Made by a program: the position numbers and the translations under genes. A stretch of DNA of 24,362 nucleotides from Pleurotus ostreatus/Saccharomyces cerevisiae fusant (lineage: Eukaryota; Opisthokonta), in assembly GCA_024196135.1 (NCBI GenBank), contig JAMQCK010000410.1:1-24362 (forward strand). Direction: 5' to 3'. Under the pieces are notes generated by a model that made no database searches, was not told the DNA's origin, and worked only from the letters and a program-made list of their open reading frames with translations. This document shows positions 9,013 to 17,782 of this stretch, one piece after another. Position 1 is the first letter of the stretch. Every line of letters begins with the position of its first letter.

Positions 9013-9883
9013 ATACCAAGCTGTTGGCGAAGAACAGCGTATGCTACCGTAGGAGATCATCATAGGTGCGTGTTCTATTCTGCTCTTTTTGCAGATGATG
9101 CTGACCATGATTGATACAGGACAGTATCCGTTTTTTTGCTTTACCTGTACCATGTACTGCCTTGAATCTGATGTCACGATCTAAAACACATTCTTCCTTG
9201 TTGAAAGCTCTCCTTGAGTCTCGCGCTCCGGGTGCTTCGGACCCCAAAGGGCCGACAGTCATGACGAGCGATCGCGAGGACCTCGCAAGTTAGCTTCTTC
9301 CACACCATTCCTTCATTTTTTTCCTACCTTGTGCCTCCGCAGGGCCGCACCCTCACCAGAGCTAGGTGAGCGCTAGTCGATGAGGTCGAGACAATGGACG
9401 AGCGCTCATACCTACACAGCCCTCACCCTCAACTCGCGTCAGCTTCAATGATCGATATCCTTACCCTACGGGCGCACGAGGCCAAGACGAACGACTCGTA
9501 GTCCAGACACCCGACTACGCCATTCTGACCGATCCGGCAATTCATTGTGTGTGACCTGGTAAGGAACTCACTAGCCCCAAGGAGCTTTCGAGGGCGACCA
9601 TTGCGGTTCACACGAGGTATTGCCCTGCGGGGCCTGAACGTCCTTCGTCGCAGGAGTGCGGTGAGGTCAATCCTATTCACTTACAGTGTAGCGGGCGTGT
9701 TTCGTGACGGATTGGAGGCAAGTCCCTCTAAAGGAAAGGTGAGTCATGCTTCAACCTTTCGCAGTATAAAAGGTAGTGGATAGGCACCTCAGTCTTCAGC
9801 AATCCACCTCCTTCCCTTCCTCTTTAACAGGAAAAGAAGCAGCACTCCCTCTTTCCTTCATTCGACTCATTACATACATCGCA
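9013..9883. other. Intergenic region, with a possible 3' UTR intron
   Basis: This 871-bp stretch lies between two plus-strand genes. At 9066-9119 a 54-bp segment has the form of a local intron: GTGCGT donor, a GCTGACC branch-like word and a TACAG acceptor. It begins 54 bp after the stop of the upstream gene, so it may be an intron in that gene's 3' UTR. The remainder shows only short overlapping open frames on both strands. The promoter of the secreted-protein gene is at its right end. Confidence 0.4.
9765..9772 (+). promoter_or_regulatory. TATA box of the secreted DPBB-protein gene
   Basis: TATAAAAG lies 119-112 nt upstream of the ATG at 9884. It is followed by a pyrimidine-rich leader (ccacctccttcccttcctct). 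A strong TATA box fits a gene expressed at high or inducible level. Confidence 0.7.
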
Positions 9884-10408
9884 ATGTTCGCCAAGCTTGC
9901 CATCTTCCTCTCGCTCAGCGCCGCCGCTCTCGCCGCGCCCACAAACAGCCTTGAGGCTCGCACTCTCGGTCGCGGTATGCTAGAACTCTCATACTCGCGC
10001 TCACCGTCGCTAAACCATCACTCAGCCACCTACTACGACCCCAACGGCGGCTACGGCGCCTGCGGTCAGCCCCTCCAGAACGGCGACATGATCGTCGCCC
10101 TCTCGGCCGACCAGTACCTTGGTGGTGCCAACTGTAAGTGCTTCACTTCGAGCCCTCGTCCGGTAGCAACTCTAACCCTTTTCACAGGCGGCAGGCAGCT
10201 TGTTGCTACTCGTACGCTCCTTGACGACGTTGACCCCTTGGACAGTATCTAACGGTGCTTTACAGACGCCGGACGGTCCGTCACCGTCACCGTGCGCGAC
10301 CTTTGCCCCGGATGCGGTGTCAACGGGCTCGATCTCTCGAGCGGCGCCTTCCAGCAGCTCGCCGCTCTCGCTGAGGGAAACATCGACGTTGACTGGCACT
10401 TCATCTAA
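9884..10408 (+). CDS. Small secreted double-psi beta-barrel protein (RlpA/barwin/expansin-like)
   Basis: Four exons (9884-9974, 10026-10133, 10188-10211, 10266-10408) encode 121 aa; introns are 51, 54 and 54 bp. Residues 1-18 form a signal peptide (MFAKLAIFLSLSAAALAA). The mature part is one DPBB domain: ATYYDPNGGYGACG (31-44), the join ANCGRQLVATHAGRSVTV (66-83), then VRDLCPGCGVNGLDLS (84-99), and the end DVDWHFI. The four cysteines are C43, C67, C88 and C91. D86 is the conserved aspartate of the fold. The third exon is only 24 nt. This type is abundant in basidiomycetes, where members are often named after the riboflavin aldehyde-forming enzyme or described as expansin-like. Catalysis is not assured; wall binding or loosening is likelier. 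There is no carbohydrate-binding module. The start is fixed by the signal peptide. Confidence 0.88.
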
Positions 10409-10868
10409 GCGACCGCAGAACGCGATGCGGTGCACGCAATAACGACGCAAAATACCTCAAAAGAAGTGCTCTGAATATCTAAAAGCTATTTATTGGGTGT
10501 ACGGGATAGTATTTATGGGGTATATATTGCTACCTGTTGTAGTGTATTGCACTTGTACGCTCCCAAAAATTGCTTCACCCGTTCTCTATATGCATCGAAA
10601 GTGATCAAACAAATAGGTATATGGTGAGCTGAACAAGGCTAGAAGCTCGATGCCCTTTTGAACTGATCAGGCGGGTCGATGTAAAGAGTTGAACCGTGAC
10701 ACGGCAAATGCCAGTGCACGCGCCATGGCACGTGGTCGTGACCTCTCGCGTTGGCGTCGCGCAACTTGAAGTTGGAGTTGAACTGATCGTTCACCTGTCC
10801 TGAGTGCCTTTGCTGCGCACCCTTCGAAATTTGCAGCGAAAAGAGCAACTCAAACATACCGCACAACT
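10409..10868. other. Intergenic region
   Basis: These 460 bp hold the 3' UTR of the secreted-protein gene (AT-rich to about 10620) and the upstream region of the gamma-tubulin complex gene. I see no coding sequence, RNA gene or clear TATA box. Confidence 0.5.
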
Positions 10869-13180
10869 ATGATTGCCGAACTGTTACTCGTTCTCGGCGG
10901 CCATTCATCGTCTCTTTTCCCGGAAAACCACAAAGTCCACTCTGCTTTCGTACCTCTGCTTCACCCGGGAGAACAACAATGCGTTGAAGCACTAGGCCTC
11001 ATTGCATTACGATATCGCAGGATAAAGACATCCTGCGCCTCTCTGCTAGCATCGTCGACCTCGAGATATGTCTCCGCCGTCTGCTCGACTCTCAGCCTCA
11101 TCCTCAAGTCCGAATATGAGGCGCTAGTCGTCGACACGGAAGCGAAGATACTCAAGCGGGACGCAGACCTCGTCGCTCGAGGATCCTTTGTCCCGCTGTC
11201 CTCTATCAGGGCGATCTTCTCGGAGTGGGACGCCCCGCTCGCTGCACTGTGCTCCCTGATGGACGAGATCGAAGGAGAAGGACGATGGCGGCCAGGTCCT
11301 CTCATCGACCTGCTTCAAACACGCTCAAACACTGGTATCCGCCGCATCGCCGACATTATATCGCGACTGTGCACCGCTGTTCAGCGCGTCTGGATGACGC
11401 AGCTAACCGCGTTTCTCATACACGGAACCTTGGTCCAACCAGATCCGCTCGCCTCTGAAGATTGCACGCTGCTTGACGGCGCGGTACCGAGCTGCGTCAG
11501 TGCGCAAGCTCGGGAGTCTATCGCATATGTTGGACGGGCTATCGGGACAGTCAAGGCAGCGAAGTGGCAGAAGCAGCTTCCGCGAAGCCTGGCGTCCGAC
11601 CACGCGGCCCTACTACAGACAGCCCTACCAGAGGACCAGCACGCCTTCGACCGTGTAGTTACCGAAATTCGGACGAACATCAGCGAGTGGCTGTGGCTCA
11701 ATGTTCTGACCCGGAAAGACGTCGAGGAGGCGGTGGACTCTCTGTAAGCACTTTTGATTCATTGGTCTACCTTCACTTCTGATAAAATGTCTCACTAGAG
11801 CGAACTATTTCCTCATCCGAAACGGGGAATTCTGCCTATCCCTCATCAGAGAAATCGAGCGCCTCAAATTATCCAGATTGACAGCACGCTCGGGACCGTC
11901 GTCCATGATTCGCGAACAGGACCTCAACCTAGCATTATTACGTGCGTCCTTGGGTACCACTGCACAGCACGACCCGACTCTGGGTCACCTACGATTCTCG
12001 CTACCGACGGGCCCTCTCCGACCACTTCTCCCTTCCCTCGCATCGCAGCCGGGATCGTCGCAGTCGAACGAGCTTTCACCATTCGCGTCTTGCCTTCTCG
12101 GGACACCATTGGCTCTGCACTATGCAGTGTCCTGGCCGCTCGACCTCTTCCTGCAGCCTGCCGACCTGAGCGCGTACGGCGCGCTCTTCGCCTACCTGAC
12201 CGCGCTGCGGAAAACCCACGTTCGCGTCCACACATGCTGGACTGCCTTGTCCAACGCCCAACGTGCGCGCCGCCGATGGACGGGCCTGGGCGAAGGAGGC
12301 ACCGCCGAGGACGAGGGCGCACGCCGACGCCTGCTCCGCTGCGGCTGGGGCATCGTGCGCGACATGGGCTGGTTCCTCGACACCCTCCTCGGCTACCTCA
12401 TGACGGACGTCGTGGACGCTGAATTCGTGCGCCTCAAGGGCATGCTGGCGCGCGGGGACCCTGGCCTGACGGCGACAACGAGCACGGGCTCTATGCGCAG
12501 GGAGACCAACAAATCGGAACAGCGCCCGGTGGCACTGGACTTTACGACGTTGCGCGTGCTGCATGGGACGTACTTGGAGAGGCTGGTTACGGGATGCTTG
12601 TTGGATAATCCGGCGTTGATGGCCATTCTGAGCCCGCTGCTGGAGGTGTGCGAGCGGTTCGTGGCGCAGGTCGAGCGGTGGGGAGGGGATGTGCTACCCG
12701 CGCTACTGTTCGAGGGAAGCTTGCGCGAGGGTGGGGAGGATGTGGGCGCGATGGTCAAAGAGCGGTCGATTGTGGTGGCAGAAATTAATGAGGTGCGTAT
12801 GAAGGCAGACACGTCTATCATTCTCTAATCAACGTTTCATACAGACCCTCCGCGAACTACTCGACAACTTCTACGAACAACTCTCCCTCTCAACCTCCCA
12901 GCAACCGCTAACAGGGACAGCCGCCGACGCCTCCCGCTCCCGCGTCAACGCAACAACCTTCGCCAGCACGGCGAACTACTCTGCGGTGCACCGCACGTCG
13001 AACTATTCTGCGCTGCACAGCGCATCAAAGACGATGAAAGCCCTGGATGGTGGCGCGGGCGATGTCCGCCGGCACGTCGAGCGCCTGCTCCTGCGCCTCG
13101 ACTTCAATGGCGGGTTCTCTGCGGCGAAGGTTCGACGCGCGGCGCGCACGGACATTCTGGCTGAGGGAGGGCTAGCATAG
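10869..13180 (+). CDS. Gamma-tubulin complex component 4 (GCP4/Spc97-Spc98 family)
   Basis: Three exons (10869-11743, 11799-12792, 12845-13180) encode 734 aa; introns are 55 and 52 bp. The protein opens with MIAELLLVLGGH, the N-terminus typical of GCP4 (MIHELLLALSGY in animals). A continuous GCP N-terminal domain follows, with YVSAVCSTLSLIL and the alpha-helical segment ending LTAFLIHGTLVQ. The first splice join gives VDSLANYFLIRNGEFCLSLI, the GCP signature found as KDYFLLGNGEF in relatives. The C-terminal gamma-tubulin-binding domain includes ALHYAVSWPLDLFL and, near the end, VRRHVERLLLRLDFNGGFS. GCP4 is a core part of the gamma-tubulin ring complex, which nucleates microtubules at spindle pole bodies. 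Just before the final helix there is an extra serine-rich insert with two 9-residue repeats. Length fits the family (about 670-750 aa). Confidence 0.9.
12974..13027 (+). repeat. Tandem 27-bp repeat inside the GCP4 coding sequence
   Basis: Two adjacent 27-bp units encode NYSAVHRTS (12974-13000) and NYSALHSAS (13001-13027), residues 667-684. They sit in a variable loop before the last conserved helices and look like a recent in-frame duplication. Confidence 0.8.
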
Positions 13181-14029
13181 ACTGCGTAGTGAAGGAGGCC
13201 TAGTATCATAGCAAAGGAAGCCTAGCATGATCGCGAGCGGGCAGGCGCATTGGTGCCGCGGTTGGGCGGACCAGACATGCAAGTCGGGACGTGGGTCGGG
13301 AGGTATGGAGGGGCAGATGCGAAGGTCGGGACTCCTTGTCGACTACCAGTAGACCTATCTTGGACGCCTTCATTGGACAAGGCCATTGTATTGTTCGCGG
13401 TCTATCACAAGGCCATTGTCAATTCTTCCCGCTATAGGAGGAGACCTTCAGCGGACAGGTACAGCCGCCTCGGTGGCATATTGAGGCGTAAAACATGTTA
13501 CATACAGTCGTGCCACAACACGTTTTCTAGCACCCCCTCGCTCTCGGGCAGCCGGTCCATATCAATGGGATAACGAATCACACGACTCGAATTCGAACTG
13601 GCCCGCCGCCCCCTCACCCCAAATCCTTACCAGGTCCTGTTTTCAGAACAAGCGAGGTTGAGAAGGTTCCGGCCGGGGGACCGATTCTACGCTGAATACA
13701 GGAACATACAAAATTTCAACAAGGCTATGGAGCGATTATGAAGATAGGTGGTATAAATACAATGGTTAGTGTAGAGCGTCCGGCTCGCGTCCAAATGAGC
13801 GTGATAGAGCAAGCGCCAGTGGGCGCGCTAGCTGCAGGGGAAAGCCGCCAATAAAGCAGCGTACAAGGAGAGCGAGGCGGGAGCGTGCAGAGCACGGAGA
13901 ATGTAATGGTAAGTCGTACAGGCGTGTAAGTAGACAAATAAGTTCCGTGCAGTCCATTTTCAAGTTAGAATTGTTTAGAGCCCAGTTGTCCTGGTTAGTT
14001 GGGGGGGGGGGTCGTCAGAATTCTCGAGT
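13181..14029. other. Convergent intergenic region
   Basis: These 849 bp separate the stop of the GCP4 gene from the stop of the minus-strand transferase gene. I see no supported gene. There is an AATAAA word at 13850-13855 (plus strand) and an 11-G run at 14001-14011 close to the transferase stop. Two imperfect copies of a GGARGCCTAGYAT word occur near 13194 and 13216. Confidence 0.5.
13377..13419 (+). repeat. 13-bp direct repeat, 30-bp period
   Basis: ACAAGGCCATTGT occurs at 13377-13389 and again at 13407-13419. The two copies are exact. Function unknown; the location is downstream of the GCP4 gene. Confidence 0.75.
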
Positions 14030-15849
14030 TCACGCCGGGAAGGCGACGGTGCGGGAAACGCCGTCGTGCCAGGTTTCGGACCGACGGCGAGCCATGGTGG
14101 ACATGGTGGACTTCCACGTGCCGACGAAACCAACGCCTCCGGATTGGATGACGGCGTCGATGAGGACGGGGTACCTGCACAGAGGTTAACGGACAGCTCA
14201 GAGAAGATCAAAGAGGCAAAAGAAGCTTCGCGGGCTTCGAAGGTCCCGCCGCCGATGACGCAAAGCACGTAGCGGCGCAGTCGGGCGCAGTATGGTGCTC
14301 TCCACTCACCACTTTCCGTAGAGCGCAGACGTCTGCGAGTGGTCGGGGAACGACCAGCCGACCGCCGCAATTTCCTGCCACCAGTCCGGGTCGCGCTCGT
14401 CGCTGGTCACGATCACGTGCTCGACCGCCAGCCCGCGCGTCTCGAGTAGCTCGTCCTTGACGGCCTGCACAGCGTCCACGTACGCGGAGAGCGGCGGGAA
14501 GCATTCCTCCACCGGCAGCTGGCACCAGACGGCGAAGTCGGCGCGCCGAATGTGGAGCGAGATGTACTGCGCTGGCGTCAGCTGAAATCAGTCACGCCGG
14601 GCGAAAAGATGCGCGTACCGGAGGAACGTCATCCTGCTCGCTGACACCGAACGTCTTGCGCACGTAGGAATCCGCGAGCGCCTGCAGCTTGGGCTCCCAG
14701 TGCATGTGGGCGGCGACAGCGTTCCACGCTGGGCTGTAGTCGTGCTCGTATTCATAGGTCTGCGATGAATTAGCCGGGGTTCGCGAAGTAAGAATAGGCG
14801 CACGTACGTTCAACGCCGACGCGTAATAGAGGAAGTCGAAGCACATCAGCTGCTCGTCTGGCAACAGCTCTAGGCCAAGCTGGGGAGAAGGAGAGTGCTC
14901 TTCTCGGTCGACGTTGGCCTGGTATTCTTGCGGGAAACCGAGCGATGCCAGCGCCCAGTACGACACGTGCAGATCATTGGGACCAGTATTCGGAAGCTTC
15001 ACGGAGGGTGGTGCCTTGGTGTACGAGATGTCTGGGGGGCCGGCATCAGAATGAAGGTCGACGTTGTAGATCAATACCACCTCACCTAAACCGACCAAGT
15101 GGGGGACACGACTGTAGTGAGCTACGGTCTCCGATGGGCGCATGGTCTGCCAGATATTCCAGCAGCCCACCGGATCGATAACCTCGCTCTCAGTATCCTT
15201 GACCTGGTGCCACTCCAGAACTGGGACGCCAATTTCCTCGGAAAGACGAGGTACATCAAAGACCTCGCCGAAAGGAATGGGAGGGACGTCGCTGCCAACA
15301 TGAGAGGGAGTGAAAGCACCGATGATTGGGATCCGGCGAGTGATAATCGCGAGGTAGATGAGGTTCGTCTGGAGGGGACGATTAGATGCGAGGGGCGTGT
15401 GGGAGGGATGTGGCGCACGTAGGTCATGACATCGTTCGTCCAGCCAGCGGAGACCCAAGAAGTGATGTATTGAAGCTCGGGACGCAGGTTCTCTGTGCGA
15501 CGGTAAGCAAGAGCTCGACACTCAGAGCTGAGCTCGCACCTCGGAAGCTGTCCGTCGGGGGACCCATCAGGTAATGCTGCGGGTTGTACTCAAACTCATG
15601 CGTGGGGTGGACGATGAACGGAGGCTGCTGGCCATTGCTAGAGGACGTAGAAGACCAGAGAGCGAAAGTGGCGAGCGCGACGATCGAAGTAACGCCGAGC
15701 CCCGCACACGCAAGTAGCAAGACGCGTCGGGACCTGCTGGAACGGGGGATGTCGGTGGGGAGGAAGTCGTCGGGGGAGCGCGGCGCATCGCCCAGGAGCG
15801 CGGCCTTGCTCTCTACACTGGAGTGGCGGGAATGCAGCGAAAGCGACAT
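14030..15849 (-). CDS. Type II membrane glycosyltransferase, O-fucosyltransferase-like
   Basis: Six exons (15849-15540, 15492-15419, 15368-14808, 14759-14619, 14566-14310, 14174-14030) encode 495 aa; introns are 47, 50, 48, 52 and 135 bp. A short cytosolic tail is followed by one membrane anchor (RVLLLACAGLGVTSIVALATF, split as 42-62), then a lumenal domain. RENLRPELQYITSWVSAG and, after a join, NDVMTYTNLIYLA (123-135) form the start of the domain. HIRRAD (367-372) fits the HxRxxD motif that contacts GDP-fucose in O-fucosyltransferases and alpha-1,6-fucosyltransferases. The C-terminal IDAVIQSGGVGFVGTWKSTMS (453-473) fits the family's D...F(I/V)GT..ST(F/M)S nucleotide motif. For intron 4 I prefer the acceptor GCGCAG (52-bp intron, giving VPPYISLHIRR). 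The nearer TTTCAG would give a 37-bp intron and five more residues. Acceptor protein or glycan is unknown. Read divergently from a GDP-fucose-transporter-like gene. Confidence 0.78.
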
Positions 15850-16133
15850 GGCAGCCAGGCGGGAACGCGCTCGGGGAATGGGCGGGGAAGAGAGGCCGTG
15901 AGGAGGCGGACAGGCGAATTATAATGGAGTGCACCAAGTGGGTTCGTGGATCTAGATTGTCAATTGATACTCCCGTCACGGCCCCCGATCAGCCCGGCAC
16001 ACCGAGGAGACCCCCTCCGGAGCGCGGACCGGCAGTCCACCGCGGAGTGCCGATCGCGGGCTAGCGGCGATGTCTACAAGAGCGCAGGCGGGCTGCCAGT
16101 GCGCACGCCCGACGCACCTTGACCAGAACCATC
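15850..16133. promoter_or_regulatory. Shared 284-bp bidirectional promoter region
   Basis: This is all that separates the start codons of the O-fucosyltransferase-like (-) and GDP-fucose-transporter-like (+) genes. It is very GC-rich between about 15970 and 16070 and has no TATA box. An ATG at 16070 lies in another frame than the transporter ATG at 16134, and its frame runs past it. Transcription of the transporter therefore probably starts after 16070, or the upstream ATG lowers translation. Confidence 0.6.
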
Positions 16134-17782
16134 ATGGCGCCCATCAACCCGGAATCGCTCAAGGTCGCTGGCGTCGTCAGCTTCTACATGTCCGCTGCGC
16201 TCGTGGTACGTCCTGCGCTCGCTGCTTCCGCTGCCCTTGCTCATCGGCGCGTGCTAGATGGTTTTCGTGTACGCGTTGTCCCCTCTATGATCGCGCCCTC
16301 GGCTAACGCGCGTACAGCAATAAGGCCGTCCTCAATAGCTCCCCCGACCTTCCCCTCCTCTTCCTGCTCGTCCAGTTGCTCATCGCCGTCATCCTCCTGC
16401 ACGTCTCTGCGTTCTTCAGCTCAAAGATCGCACTTCCTAAACCCGACCTCGAGACGGCTAAGAAGCTGGTTCCTGTAGTCACAGTCAACATCGTTGGGCT
16501 TGTCTTCAACACCCTATGCTTGCGCGATGTCGAGGCATCTTTCTTCCAGGTAAGCGCTCGCCTCGGGCCCTCGCGCATTGCTCATGTTTCATACCAGATT
16601 GCCCGTGGTCTGCAGCTCCCTCTCACGATATTCGTGTCCAGCGTGCACACCAAGTCTACTCCATCGAAGAAGGTTTTGGCCGCAGCTGGTGTCGTCACTC
16701 TGGGCTTCTTCGTTGGCGTCGCTCCCAACAAGGATATCCCCATTACCGCGAAACCCTCCATGCTTTCGCTCGTCTACGGAGTGCTTTCCTCGCTAATGAT
16801 TGCTCTCCACGCCGTCCTCATCAAGTCCTCCCTCCCTTACTGCCACAACTCGACCATCGAACTCGCCTGGTGGACGAATGCCGGCTCGGCGATACTCCTC
16901 TTCCCCTTCGTCATCCTGACCGGAGAACCGAGTGTCCTCCGCACGCTCGCGAACTCCTCGACATGGCAAGGCAGCGTCTTCCTATGGGGTTGCCTGGTCA
17001 CCGGCCTCTTTGGCTTCCTCCTCTGCGTCGCCGGCCTTCTCTCTATAAAGGTCACGAGCCCCATCACGCACATGTTCTCCTCCGTACGTCTTTTTGCGCC
17101 GCTCTTTCTCCTTTACCATATACTCGCCTTTTCTTTCTTTTTCCGCGTGTGCCCATGTTGCGAATCGTCCTAAATTCGGTTCAATGGACCGTCCCTGACC
17201 TCTCGCATGGACAGGCTGCCCGCTCGGTCCTTCAGACGCTCCTCGGGGTCTGGATCTTCCACGACATTCTAACAGTGTATGTGATAGGCACCCCCATCGT
17301 ATTTGGGTATCCGCTAACGTCGCGCCGCCTTTGCAGAAATCGCGCGAGCTCCATCTTTGTTATCCTTGCAGGCACGATGTGAGTACTACTTCTTGTCCCT
17401 CTCCCCGTGGCAGGTATCTTCCGAGGTGCAAGGGGCAACAGAATTCGGAAAGAAGAGGATGCCGTTCGTTTGGCTGCGACGTACCTGGCTACCGCTTCAT
17501 CCCGCCTCAATGGCGGCTTCACCGGTCTACCGGGCGTTAAGCTGCTGGAAAATCTCTGCTTAATCTCTCAGAAATGAGCCTACCTCATCAGCCCGTCGTT
17601 CTACGTGAACAACACGTACTAACAGATCAACCCTCTCTAGGTGGTACACATGGATCAGAAACACCGAGGCCGCGCAGGCACCGAAGAATCCTCCGCCGCG
17701 CCGTGATGTCGAGGCGGAGGCGGGAACGAGCGAGGAATTGCAGCCCCTCAGCGCCGAGGACGAGAAAAGGGAGAGGGCGTAA
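16134..17782 (+). CDS. Nucleotide-sugar transporter, SLC35C1 (GDP-fucose transporter) type
   Basis: Seven exons (16134-16205, 16258-16268, 16318-16549, 16598-17083, 17215-17276, 17337-17378, 17641-17782) encode 348 aa; introns are 52, 49, 48, 131, 60 and 262 bp. Exon 2 has only 11 nt. The protein is a ten-helix-type DMT-superfamily carrier with about ten hydrophobic segments. Joins restore MVFVNKAVLNS (25-35), where SLC35C1 has MVFLNKYLLDS, and SSAARSVLQTLLGVW. Further matches to SLC35C1 are FNTLCLRDV (91-99), GFFVGVAPNKD (141-151), IKVTSPITH (255-263) and YTWIRNTE (304-311). Such carriers exchange lumenal GMP for cytosolic GDP-fucose in the Golgi or ER membrane. The tail after 311 is polar and faces the cytosol. 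A C-terminal KxKxx retrieval signal is not seen. Substrate is inferred from family resemblance and from the divergent fucosyltransferase-like neighbour; another GDP-sugar is possible. Confidence 0.82.

Noticed and set aside
13575..13605. A GTTCGAATTC word on the minus strand resembling a tRNA T-loop
   Set aside because: The flanking bases cannot form a 5-bp T-stem and no D-arm or acceptor stem fits around it.
14001..14011. Run of 11 G next to the transferase stop codon
   Set aside because: Noticeable, but it lies in the 3' UTR. A homopolymer of this kind may be length-uncertain from sequencing and needs no functional explanation.
14567..14581. Use of TTTCAG as acceptor of intron 4 in the transferase gene
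   Set aside because: It would make a 37-bp intron, shorter than any other here. The GCGCAG acceptor gives 52 bp, places a GCTGACG branch-like word properly, and yields VPPYISLHIRR, closer to the family.
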